64,000 nucleotides of DNA, taken from NCBI GenBank assembly GCA_945876095.1, contig CAMCMP010000018.1:1-64000 (forward strand), written 5' to 3'. Shown here one piece after another: positions 37,715-45,311 of this stretch. This DNA is from Chitinophaga pinensis (GTDB lineage Bacteria > Bacteroidota > Bacteroidia > Chitinophagales > Chitinophagaceae). Numbering within the stretch: the first letter of the stretch is position 1; each line of letters begins with the position of its first letter. Below the pieces are notes generated by a model that worked only from the letters and a program-made list of their open reading frames with translations, did not search any database and was not told the DNA's origin. Position numbers and translations under genes: made by a program.

Positions 37715-37828
37715 AATTATTGAAAAAATGTAAGCGATAAAATTAAAATTTAAAAACATTTTAATAGTAACCCAATCTACGGACTAAAAAATTTTAAATG
37801 ACTATTATTAAAATTCAATTAAAAAAAA

Positions 37829-38878
37829 TCAACTACCTGTATTTCTTCGATAATATTGAATCAAATCATTTTCGATGTTCTCAGAAAAATATTTTTCAGC
37901 ATTGCTAAGAAAAGGGGCTTTAATTCCTTCTGAAACTTCCATTACAGTATTGGTAATTATCCTTGTCTCATCCCAATAATTTTCATCTATGAAAGACTGC
38001 AATAAATTGGCTCCTCCTTCCACTAGTAAACTTTGTATATTCATTTGATAAAGTGCTTCAATAATTTGGAATACCCAGCTTTTATTTCCCAATATTTTAT
38101 AATATAAAATTGAACCCGCTTCTTCTTGTTTGATGGAATTAAAAACTATTGTCTGAACGCTGCCGTCTAATAAATTAGAGGTAGCTTGAATTTTTAAATT
38201 GCTATCTATAACTAGTCGGATGGGATTTTTTCCCGGCCATAGACGATTGGTCAGTGAAGGATTATCCTGCAAAGCGGTGTTAGTACCTACTAAAATAGAC
38301 GCCTCCTCGCTTCGCCATTTATGAACTTGTCGATTGGTAGAATCATTGCTAATCAATAATCGAGAATAATTATTGTGAGCTATCATTTCATTAGCAGTCT
38401 GTGCCCATTTCAAAATGATATAGGGTCGATGCTTTGTATGAAAAGTGAAAAATCTTTTATTTAAATCCAATGCTTCTTTTTCCAATATTGGACAAGCTAC
38501 CTCAATACCAGCCTTCCTCAACTTTTCAATCCCTCTTCCATCTACTTGTAAAAAGCTGTCTTGACATCCTACAACTACCTTAGGTATTTTTTTTTCGATA
38601 ATAATATTTGTACAAGGAGGGGTTTTTCCAAAATGCGAACAAGGCTCAAGTGAAACATATAATGTGGACTGGTTTATTAGGTGCAAATGTTCATTGGCCA
38701 CACTATTAATACAATTTACTTCTGCATGCTCTTTACCGAATTCACTATGAAAACCTTCCCCAATAATTAAATCATTGAATACCAATATAGCACCTACCAT
38801 TGGATTAGGAGCCACATTGCCCTCCCCTTGTTTTGCCAATTCAAAACAACGCCGCATATATGTTTCATGAGTAATCAA
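37829..38878 (-). CDS. ribD: bifunctional riboflavin deaminase/reductase RibD
   Basis: Performs two steps of riboflavin synthesis: deamination of the pyrimidine ring and reduction of the ribose side chain. The deaminase zinc site is HAEVN (His51, Glu53) with Cys80 and Cys89 in EPCSHFGKTPPCT; the reductase domain spans about 145-349 (LKWAQTANEMIA, EGGANLLQSFI). The start is most likely TTG at 38878: the next ATG, at 38857, would cut into the first conserved helix, and a -7 box lies exactly 4 nt before this TTG. Divergent from prmC. Confidence 0.95.
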   Translation of the reverse strand: MITHETYMRRCFELAKQGEGNVAPNPMVGAILVFNDLIIGEGFHSEFGKEHAEVNCINSVANEHLHLINQSTLYVSLEPCSHFGKTPPCTNIIIEKKIPKVVVGCQDSFLQVDGRGIEKLRKAGIEVACPILEKEALDLNKRFFTFHTKHRPYIILKWAQTANEMIAHNNYSRLLISNDSTNRQVHKWRSEEASILVGTNTALQDNPSLTNRLWPGKNPIRLVIDSNLKIQATSNLLDGSVQTIVFNSIKQEEAGSILYYKILGNKSWVFQIIEALYQMNIQSLLVEGGANLLQSFIDENYWDETRIITNTVMEVSEGIKAPFLSNAEKYFSENIENDLIQYYRRNTGS

Positions 38879-38882
38879 GTAA

Positions 38883-38890
38883 CAAAAGTA
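38883..38890 (-). promoter_or_regulatory. ribD -7 box, 4 nt before a TTG start
   Basis: TACTTTTG on the minus strand (perfect TAnnTTTG), then TTAC, then the TTG start of ribD. It supports both the TTG start and a leaderless message. No clear -33 element. Confidence 0.6.
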
Positions 38891-38907
38891 TGAATAGAAA
38901 AATTAAC

Positions 38908-38915
38908 TATGTTTG
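38908..38915 (+). promoter_or_regulatory. prmC -7 box, 5 nt before the start codon
   Basis: TATGTTTG (perfect TAnnTTTG) ends 5 nt before the ATG at 38921. An earlier in-frame ATG (38909) is part of the box itself, so it cannot be the start if this promoter is used. Confidence 0.6.
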
Positions 38916-38920
38916 CTTTA

Positions 38921-39790
38921 ATGACAAATAAACAGATATACCGACAGTATCTACATCAATTGGAGCATATTTATAGTTCACTTGAGGCGATGACAATAAC
39001 GGATTGGATATTTGATACAGTGGCAGGAGTAAAAAGATCTGATCTAATCAAAAACCCAGATCAAGTTGTCGAAAGCATAATAATTCTTGAATTAAATACC
39101 TGCCTTAATGAACTGATGCAACACAAACCAATTCAATATATATTAGGTGAAGCTTGGTTTTTTAAAATGAAATTTAAAGTAAATGACCAGGTACTTATTC
39201 CAAGACCCGAAACGGAGGAGCTGGTTCAACTGGTAATCGATGATTACAATAATAAAAAGTACATCAAAGAATCTGAAAAAAAATTATCGATTTTGGATAT
39301 TGGAACCGGTAGCGGGTGCATCGCTACTGCTTTAAAAAACAATTTAACCAATTCCATCATTCATGCAATTGATGTAAGTAAAGGGGCATTAGAAATAGCT
39401 AAAGAAAATGCGCTTAATCATAAAGCTGAAATCAATTTTACAGAAATTGATTTTTTAAATGAAAAAACTTGGCATCAATTACCAAATATTGATATTATTA
39501 TTAGTAACCCTCCCTATATCCCTGTTCAAGAAAAAAAAACATTGGATAAAAATGTAACTCAGTATGAGCCAAACCTAGCCCTATTTGTAAGGGATAGTTC
39601 ACCCTTTATATTTTATGAAAAAATAGCAGTTTTTGGAAAAAAGAATCTATTACCAAATGGAAAGATCTTTGTAGAATTCCACGAGGATTTTGCAATACAA
39701 ACAGCTGCAATTTTTAAAGATGATTATCGGGTAGAAATTAAAAAAGATATATTCGGAAAAGATAGAATGCTAATCATCAACAAAAAATGA
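38921..39790 (+). CDS. prmC: peptide chain release factor N5-glutamine methyltransferase
   Basis: Methylates the Gln of the GGQ motif in release factors RF1 and RF2, needed for efficient translation termination. The 289 residues (from ATG 38921) have a helical N-terminal domain, LIPRPETEELV, the SAM loop LDIGTGSGCIA and the substrate motif ISNPPYIP. The earlier ATG at 38909 is rejected because it lies inside a -7 box. Divergent from ribD with only 42 nt between the two start codons. Confidence 0.95.
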   Translation: MTNKQIYRQYLHQLEHIYSSLEAMTITDWIFDTVAGVKRSDLIKNPDQVVESIIILELNTCLNELMQHKPIQYILGEAWFFKMKFKVNDQVLIPRPETEELVQLVIDDYNNKKYIKESEKKLSILDIGTGSGCIATALKNNLTNSIIHAIDVSKGALEIAKENALNHKAEINFTEIDFLNEKTWHQLPNIDIIISNPPYIPVQEKKTLDKNVTQYEPNLALFVRDSSPFIFYEKIAVFGKKNLLPNGKIFVEFHEDFAIQTAAIFKDDYRVEIKKDIFGKDRMLIINKK

Positions 39791-39817
39791 TTCATTCGTA
39801 AACTGCTAAAAGAATAC

Positions 39818-40225
39818 CTATTCATTTCCAGTAACAGTTGCGGATGTTGATGCACCCAAGCGGCGAGCCACTTTCATTACTCGAACGATTTCACCCCAGT
39901 GAGCTACCGAATCAGCATTGATTACTACAGCTGGCTTAATGCTATCACCCTGATTAATGTATTGCCTTAAAGCAGATTCTAGCGAATCAGAAGGTATAAG
40001 TCTAGCACCCACATAAATATTTTTATCCTTATCTACACTTACTACTACACTTTGTTTAGTCTTAGTATCACTTTTGGCGCGGGGTACGCTCATCTTTATT
40101 ACATTAGGATTAGCTAATGTAGAGATCATTAAAAAGAACATCAAAAGGATAAATAAAATATCATTCAATGGACCTGTATCCACTTCATCATGATGCTGTC
40201 TTAAATTATTTCTTCTAAGGCTCAT
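39818..40225 (-). CDS. exbD: ExbD/TolR family biopolymer transporter
   Basis: A 135-residue inner-membrane protein: short cytoplasmic N terminus, one transmembrane helix (about 23-42) with the preceding conserved Asp in TGPLNDILFILLMFF, and a periplasmic domain (KQSVVVSVDKDKNIYVG..., PAVVINADS, WGEIVRVMKVARRLG). Together with ExbB it forms a proton-driven motor that energises TonB or Tol-type systems. 70 nt after exbB; no tonB gene follows. Confidence 0.92.
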   Translation of the reverse strand: MSLRRNNLRQHHDEVDTGPLNDILFILLMFFLMISTLANPNVIKMSVPRAKSDTKTKQSVVVSVDKDKNIYVGARLIPSDSLESALRQYINQGDSIKPAVVINADSVAHWGEIVRVMKVARRLGASTSATVTGNE

Positions 40226-40295
40226 TTATTAATGATAATTTAAATTAGTAACTGATCTCTTATTGCTGACTTTTGAAATATAAGTCTTCAAATAA

Positions 40296-40973
40296 TTATT
40301 TCTGCGGTTCTTGAAGCATATCTATAAAATCACTACTAGCAGATTCCATTCGATTGGCTGTTCGGTTAATTTGGGTATCAAGGTAACTGTATCCTAGATA
40401 AGCCAACATACCAATAATCAAACCACTTGCGCTGGTAATTAATTTTACATACATCGCATCAGCAATTTGACTTACTGAAGGATTACTAATGGTAGCAAAT
40501 TGTTTGAGCAACAAAACCAATCCCACAATGGTTCCTACAAAACCGAACAAGGGTGCGATACGAGATATTACGGAAAGAATGGAAAGGTTTTTTTCCATTT
40601 TGTACATTTCAAGTTTTCCTACATTTTCCATACTTTTTTCAATTGCATCAATAGGCTTTCCGATTCGCTGAATACCTTTTTCAATCATTCTGGCAACTGG
40701 ATTATCAGTATTTTTCACAAGACTTCTTGCAGCAGTAACATTGCCTGTAACAATATGATCACGGATGATACGCATAAAATTATCATCTATTTTACCCGCC
40801 CTATTAATAGCCAGTAATCTTTCAATAAAAAAGAAAACAGCTAGTGCAAATAAAATGCCCATAGGTATCATGAGTGGGCCACCTTTACCCAATAAACTCC
40901 AAACAGACTCCACCTTTGCTGCGGAGCCAGCTGCTGAACTGAGGGAATCTACTTGTAAAATAATATTAATCAT
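40296..40973 (-). CDS. exbB: MotA/TolQ/ExbB proton channel protein
   Basis: Stator-type proton channel, 225 residues, with three transmembrane helices (about 33-52, 135-160, 178-200) and the family region NLSILSVISRIAPLFGFVGTIVGLV (about 130-154, given here in parts), then LITSASGLIIGMLAYLGY. Forms a complex with the ExbD encoded 70 nt downstream. Promoter at 40992-41020. Confidence 0.93.
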   Translation of the reverse strand: MINIILQVDSLSSAAGSAAKVESVWSLLGKGGPLMIPMGILFALAVFFFIERLLAINRAGKIDDNFMRIIRDHIVTGNVTAARSLVKNTDNPVARMIEKGIQRIGKPIDAIEKSMENVGKLEMYKMEKNLSILSVISRIAPLFGFVGTIVGLVLLLKQFATISNPSVSQIADAMYVKLITSASGLIIGMLAYLGYSYLDTQINRTANRMESASSDFIDMLQEPQK

Positions 40974-40991
40974 AGATTGTTTAATTTATAA

Positions 40992-41020
40992 CAAATGTAA
41001 TAGTTTCTTAGCTTATTCAA
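40992..41020 (-). promoter_or_regulatory. exbB-exbD promoter
   Basis: On the minus strand TTG (41020-41018), an 18-nt spacer and TACATTTG (40999-40992). The predicted transcript start is about 12-14 nt before the exbB ATG. Confidence 0.7.
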
Positions 41021-41293
41021 TTATCGGAGTAATAAATCAGTAATAGGTATTTAATAACGATGGAATTTAGGAATGAGTATGAATAAAAAGTTAAAATCCT
41101 ACCCAATACAATTAATTTGAAATAGGGTTATTAAACAAAAAGACTTTTCATTTAACAACGAGGTCATTTTTAAATAATTGATACCATTGATTCATTACTG
41201 AAAATAAAAAGTTAAACCATTTAAAAAGAATTAATCATAAAACAATAAAGAACTTGCAAGCCTTTCTATTAAATTATGGTCGTTATAAACATT

Positions 41294-41321
41294 AAAAAAG
41301 CGAAGCCATGGCTTCGCTTTT
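41294..41321 (-). terminator. ssb terminator
   Basis: Perfect palindrome AAAAGCGAAGC-CATG-GCTTCGCTTTT (11-bp stem), followed on the minus strand by T tract; 19 nt beyond the ssb stop. Confidence 0.88.
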
Positions 41322-41339
41322 GTTTAAGGATAAATTTTA

Positions 41340-41771
41340 CTAAAAAGGCAAATCATCTGCTCCTACTTCATTTGAGACTGTAGAACGGGGTGTACCTGAT
41401 CCTGATGCGGCCGCTGAAGACATCGACCCATTATTTTGAGCTGCCCCCTCTGTTCCTGTTCCTCCGAGTAATTGAACACTTTGAACTCTCATTCTTAATG
41501 TAGCGGCAGCTTGATTTTCTTTATTTGTGTATGCATCTGCCTCAGGAGAGCCTTCCGCATATACAGTTCTTCCTTTTGTAAGATACTGTGCTACAGCTGT
41601 TTTATCAGTCCAGTAGGCACATTCTACCCAGGTTGTTCGCTCCTTTTGATTTCCCTGACTGTCTTTGTACCGCTCTGTATGCGCTACGCTAAAATTAATT
41701 ACATTTTTTCCGTTCACTTCTTTTACGATGCAATCTTTACCAAGATTGCCAATGATTTGTAATTTGATCAT
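41340..41771 (-). CDS. ssb: single-stranded DNA-binding protein
   Basis: OB-fold protein that coats single-stranded DNA in replication and repair. The 143 residues have LQIIGNLGKD, KNVINFSVAHTERYKD, TTWVECAYWTDKTA and GRTVYAEG, then a flexible Gly/Ser/Ala linker (about 108-136) and an acidic partner-binding tip DDLPF. It lies downstream of the XRE-S24 repressor gene on the same strand, across a 271-nt gap. Confidence 0.96.
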   Translation of the reverse strand: MIKLQIIGNLGKDCIVKEVNGKNVINFSVAHTERYKDSQGNQKERTTWVECAYWTDKTAVAQYLTKGRTVYAEGSPEADAYTNKENQAAATLRMRVQSVQLLGGTGTEGAAQNNGSMSSAAASGSGTPRSTVSNEVGADDLPF

Positions 41772-41940
41772 AATTGTTGTTTTTTAGTGTTAATCGATGT
41801 ATCTGAATTTGAAAATTATGAAAATTCACGGACTGGATCCTAAATTTTTTCTCACAAACAATACAGTGCTAGCCCTTTATCGTAAATGAACAGTAGGAAT
41901 ACAGATTTTGTAATCATTTAAATTATATTAAGATCATTTT

Positions 41941-41978
41941 TGGATTATGTAAATCCAGATTAAAGCTTTAAGCTTTAA
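41941..41978. repeat. two adjacent dyads upstream of ssb
   Basis: TGGATT-atgta-AATCCA (41941-41957) is followed directly by a perfect 19-nt palindrome, TTAAAGCTT-T-AAGCTTTAA (41960-41978). They lie between the XRE-S24 gene and ssb. Neither is followed by a T tract, so simple termination is unlikely; an operator or RNA structure is possible. Confidence 0.45.
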
Positions 41979-42042
41979 TAAAGTAGACAATATTGCTCTC
42001 AACTTTCTGGCAGTCTAATGTAATAAATTACACCTGAAGAAA

Positions 42043-42795
42043 CTAGTTCATTTTCTTTTTTAAGGTAGTAACCTGACTTTGAAGATTATTCACCATACTT
42101 GCTAAAGAATTCATATCCCAGCGCTGTTGAGCACTTACTTTACTGATAACCATTTGTGCCTGCCAAAGTTCTACTATGTCTTCTGCATTCACTTGATAAG
42201 GCTGATATTGAGGGTTATCACTTACCAAGGTTAACTTATTTTTTAAACGATTATTCTTTACAATTCTCTTATAAACAATACCTTCATTTCTACTAACCAC
42301 AATATAAGCCTGGTCATTTTTAAGGTCTTCTGAATCATCCACCTTTTCTCCTACAATAATACTTCCGCTAGGTGTGGGCATCATACTATCCCCAATTATT
42401 TCAAATGCCCGATAATTTCCACCAGCCAACATTGGAAGCGTAAATGTATTCAACTCATCAATAAATTCACTGTCTGCATATCCAGCAAGATAACCAGCGG
42501 CAGCTTTTACTGGTACAAAATGAATAACATTTCTATCGGCAGACATCATTTTTTGCTGCCTACGCTTGGCTAAAAAACTATCCCCCGTATTACTAAGGTC
42601 TTTTAGTAACAATTCGTCTAAACTAAGCTTAAAAGTATCCCCTACAATTTCGAGCACTTCAAGCCTTGGGTCCGCCCTCTCTTCTTCATAGGCACCTACC
42701 AGTGATCGTTTAATTCCAAGTTTAACTGCAAATTCCTCCTGTGTCCATCCGCGAAGTTTACGCAGATATTTTAGATTTTGACCAGCCTGTGACAT
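42043..42795 (-). CDS. XRE-family repressor with LexA-like S24 domain
   Basis: Transcription regulator of 250 residues. An N-terminal HTH (about 7-62: LKYLRKLRGWTQEEFA, IKRSLVGAYEEERADP) is joined to a S24 peptidase domain. The Ser-Lys dyad is intact, Ser137 in IIGDSMMP and Lys176 in IVYKR, and an Ala-Gly pair (100-101) in AAAGYL sits where LexA/CI proteins cut themselves. A C-terminal coiled coil (about 228-250) may extend dimerisation. The family suggests inactivation by self-cleavage, for example during DNA damage. Inverted repeats over its own promoter suggest autoregulation; ssb lies downstream. Confidence 0.9.
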   Translation of the reverse strand: MSQAGQNLKYLRKLRGWTQEEFAVKLGIKRSLVGAYEEERADPRLEVLEIVGDTFKLSLDELLLKDLSNTGDSFLAKRRQQKMMSADRNVIHFVPVKAAAGYLAGYADSEFIDELNTFTLPMLAGGNYRAFEIIGDSMMPTPSGSIIVGEKVDDSEDLKNDQAYIVVSRNEGIVYKRIVKNNRLKNKLTLVSDNPQYQPYQVNAEDIVELWQAQMVISKVSAQQRWDMNSLASMVNNLQSQVTTLKKKMN

Positions 42796-42801
42796 AGTAT
42801 A

Positions 42802-42850
42802 ACTAATTTGATTAGTACAAATATACTAATTTTTTTAGTTATTCCAACTA
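42802..42850. promoter_or_regulatory. cluster of three inverted repeats, probable repressor operators
   Basis: ACTAAT-ttg-ATTAGT (42802-42816), ACTAA-N5-TTAGT (42825-42839) and TAGTT-N5-AACTA (42836-42850). They cover the spacer, -7 box and predicted start of the XRE-S24 promoter, the normal place for an autoregulatory operator. Confidence 0.65.
42818..42847 (-). promoter_or_regulatory. promoter of the XRE-S24 repressor gene
   Basis: On the minus strand TTG (42847-42845) followed by a 19-nt spacer and TATATTTG (42825-42818), a perfect -7 box; the predicted start is about 15 nt before the ATG. Confidence 0.8.
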
Positions 42851-42924
42851 TTTTTTATTTTTTATTTATCTATCTATCATTTTCCATCTACTAACAAATA
42901 TTAAAAGATCAACGGGCTAGTCCT

Positions 42925-42932
42925 TACTTTTG
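42925..42932 (+). promoter_or_regulatory. -7 box of the four-helix membrane protein gene
   Basis: TACTTTTG, a perfect TAnnTTTG, ends 12 nt before the ATG at 42945. No clear -33 element. Confidence 0.5.
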
Positions 42933-42944
42933 TAAAAAAAACAC

Positions 42945-43406
42945 ATGCAAACAGTATTAATATTACATAGTCTCTTTCGTTGGGCTGTTTTAATTTTCGG
43001 CCTATGGACATTGGTAAATGCGTTGACTGGTTTTTTCTCGAAAAGAACGTATACATCTAATGATAACAGAAGTAATTTATTTTTCATGATCAGTTGTGAC
43101 GTCCAACTGCTGATTGGACTAGTTTTATATTTTTCCAACGGATGGTTTGACCGCCTGAAAGATTTAGGGAATAATATGAAAGACCCAATCAACCGTTTTT
43201 TTACAATGGAACATATGAGCTTACTCATCATCGCCTGGATTCTAGTTCATATTGGAAGAGCTAAAGTTAAAAGTGCTGAAACTGATAATGCTAAACATAA
43301 ACGCATGTTGATTTTCTTCGGTATTGCACTATTACTAATTGTAATATCTATTCCTTGGCCTTTTCGACAGTTGATTGGAAGACCCTACTTCCGTTGGTTT
43401 AATTAA
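42945..43406 (+). CDS. four-helix membrane protein, possibly cytochrome b-like
   Basis: A 153-residue integral membrane protein with four helices (about 3-28, 44-64, 87-106, 119-140). Conserved-looking polar residues lie within helices: His8 in ILHSLFRW, Asp52 and Gln54, His90 in MEHMS and His102 in ILVHIGRAK. Similar Bacteroidota proteins are sometimes called cytochrome B; the helices and histidines would allow heme binding, but that is unproven. It lies 29 nt upstream of surE on the same strand. Confidence 0.75.
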   Translation: MQTVLILHSLFRWAVLIFGLWTLVNALTGFFSKRTYTSNDNRSNLFFMISCDVQLLIGLVLYFSNGWFDRLKDLGNNMKDPINRFFTMEHMSLLIIAWILVHIGRAKVKSAETDNAKHKRMLIFFGIALLLIVISIPWPFRQLIGRPYFRWFN

Positions 43407-43435
43407 TTTTTGATTTTAATAAATCGTTTTCAAAT

Positions 43436-44218
43436 ATGGCAAAATCAACCGCATTACCTACTATATTAATTACCAATGATGATGGAATAACTGCACCGGG
43501 TATCCGTAATTTAGTAGAAGCGGTAAAAGGACTAGGTAAAATAGTAGTGGTAGCCCCCGATAAACCCCAGAGCGCCATGGGACATGCAATTACTATTGGT
43601 CAGCCGTTGCGAATGAACAAAATAGATCTTTTTGATGGCGTAGAATCTTGGCAAACCAGTGGAACACCCGTTGACTGCGTAAAGCTAGCAGTAGACAAAA
43701 TTTTACATCGGAAGCCAGACCTCTGTTTAAGTGGTATCAATCACGGTGCAAACCATTCTATCAATGTTATTTATAGCGGCACTATGAGTGCTGCAATGGA
43801 GGCTTCTATTGAAAGTATCCCTAGCATTGGATTTTCATTAATGAACTACAATTATGAGGCCGACTTTGGACCTGCAAAACATTACGTAACAAAAATTGTA
43901 AGCAGCCTTCTTCTTAAGAAAATGGATAAGCATATGCTATTGAATATTAACATTCCATCAGTTCCAGTTGAACTAATTAAAGGAATTAAAATTTGCAGAC
44001 AGGCCTATGCAAAATATGAAGAAGACTTTAAAGAACGCAAAGACCCTCAAGGCAAAAAATACTACTGGCTTACAGGTAAATTTGTAAATATGGATAAAGG
44101 AAAAGATACCGACGTATGGGCACTAGAAAATAATTATGTAAGTGTGGTTCCTATTCAATTTGATTTGACCAATTATAAACTTAAACAAGCATTAGAAAAA
44201 AATTGGAAAATAAAATAA
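43436..44218 (+). CDS. surE: 5'/3'-nucleotidase SurE
   Basis: Metal-dependent phosphatase acting on nucleoside monophosphates. The 260 residues carry ILITNDDGITAPGI (10-23; Asp15, Asp16 bind metal), VVAPDKPQSAMGHAIT, SGTPVDCVKLA and CLSGINHGANHSINVIYSGT, all SurE hallmarks. Its last codons overlap the following small gene by 16 nt, which suggests coupled translation. Confidence 0.96.
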   Translation: MAKSTALPTILITNDDGITAPGIRNLVEAVKGLGKIVVVAPDKPQSAMGHAITIGQPLRMNKIDLFDGVESWQTSGTPVDCVKLAVDKILHRKPDLCLSGINHGANHSINVIYSGTMSAAMEASIESIPSIGFSLMNYNYEADFGPAKHYVTKIVSSLLLKKMDKHMLLNINIPSVPVELIKGIKICRQAYAKYEEDFKERKDPQGKKYYWLTGKFVNMDKGKDTDVWALENNYVSVVPIQFDLTNYKLKQALEKNWKIK

Positions 44219-44511
44219 CGTTTAAAAAAGATAATTTCTTTTTAGGAATTCTAATGGGACTCATCGGGCCTTTGATTGGGTTTTCTATTTTTAAATTTAT
44301 AAAATACAACAACTTTACGTTGAAGGAAATGTATCAATGGATGACCATGAATCACAACTTAATAACCGCATGGATCAGTGTATCTCTTTTTGCAAATGCT
44401 TTATTATTCACCTTATTCGTAAATGCTAGAATCGATAAAACTGCCAAAGGTATTTTTTGGGTTACGGTAGTATATGCTTCAGTAGCTTTAGGTATTAAAT
44501 TTTTTGGATAA
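44203..44511 (+). CDS. small membrane protein of unknown function
   Basis: A 102-residue protein with three hydrophobic segments (about 12-31, 50-72, 82-100) and the start ENKITFKKDNFFLGILMGLIGP. The TTG at 44203 overlaps the end of surE; the only internal ATG (44254) would remove half of the first helix. Not recognised beyond being a membrane protein. Lies between surE and a methyltransferase gene on the same strand. Confidence 0.65.
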   Translation: MENKITFKKDNFFLGILMGLIGPLIGFSIFKFIKYNNFTLKEMYQWMTMNHNLITAWISVSLFANALLFTLFVNARIDKTAKGIFWVTVVYASVALGIKFFG

Positions 44512-44530
44512 ACCTCTAACCTAGTTATAT

Positions 44531-45295
44531 ATGCAAGACCGATCGTGGTTTAAAGATTGGTTCAACTCACCCTATTATCATCAACTCTACTTTAAAAGGG
44601 ACGAAGACGAAGCCGCCCATTTTATTGACCAACTTATCAATCACTTACAGCCAGTAAGTAATTCAAAAATACTTGATATTGCCTGTGGAAAAGGAAGACA
44701 TGCTATTCATCTTTCTCAAAAAAAAATGGATGTAACCGGTATTGATCTAAGTGAAGAAAGTATAACGGAAGCGCTGAAATATGAAAAAGAAAACCTTCAC
44801 TTTTATAAGCATGATATGCGCCTTCCTTTTTGGATTAATTACTTTGACTTAGCCTTTAATTTTTTTACAAGTTTCGGTTATTTCAAAACTTCTAAAGAAC
44901 ACAACGACGCAATAAGGACGATCTCAAAATCACTAAAACAAAATGGATCTTTTGTGTTGGATTACTTAAACCCCCCATTTGTAGAAGCGAACGAAGAAAA
45001 AGAGATTGAAAAAACAATAGATGGAGTAAATTATTTAATAACCAAATGGATGGACCAAAATTATTTTTATAAAAAAATTGTAGTGGAAGACCAACAATAT
45101 AATGAACCGTTCATTTTTACTGAGCAAGTAGCCAAATTCAATTTAGCTGATTTTGAAAAAATGTTCTCTCAACAAGGTTTACAAATAAAAGAAGTATTGG
45201 GTGATTACAATTTATCTTCCTATCATGAGATTACATCACCTAGACTAATTTTAATTGCAGAAAAATATAAAGTGGTAAATACAGACTACAAATGA
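44531..45295 (+). CDS. class I SAM-dependent methyltransferase
   Basis: A 254-residue cytoplasmic protein with the SAM-binding loop ILDIACGKGRHAIHLS (about 46-61), the acidic GIDLSEESI (about 68-76), HDMRLPFWINYFDLAFNFFTSFGYF and VLDYLNPPFV. It resembles the small Methyltransf_25-type enzymes; substrate unknown. It lies 19 nt after the small membrane protein gene, as the last gene of a likely four-gene run starting at 42945. Confidence 0.88.
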   Translation: MQDRSWFKDWFNSPYYHQLYFKRDEDEAAHFIDQLINHLQPVSNSKILDIACGKGRHAIHLSQKKMDVTGIDLSEESITEALKYEKENLHFYKHDMRLPFWINYFDLAFNFFTSFGYFKTSKEHNDAIRTISKSLKQNGSFVLDYLNPPFVEANEEKEIEKTIDGVNYLITKWMDQNYFYKKIVVEDQQYNEPFIFTEQVAKFNLADFEKMFSQQGLQIKEVLGDYNLSSYHEITSPRLILIAEKYKVVNTDYK

Positions 45296-45311
45296 AGAAA
45301 ATAGTTTTGCT

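Larger units (their letters stand above)
40974..41339. other. intergenic region between exbB and ssb
   Basis: A 366-base AT-rich gap with no coding frame. It contains the exbB promoter at its left end and the ssb terminator at its right end. The middle (about 41030-41290) shows nothing I can assign. Confidence 0.6.
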
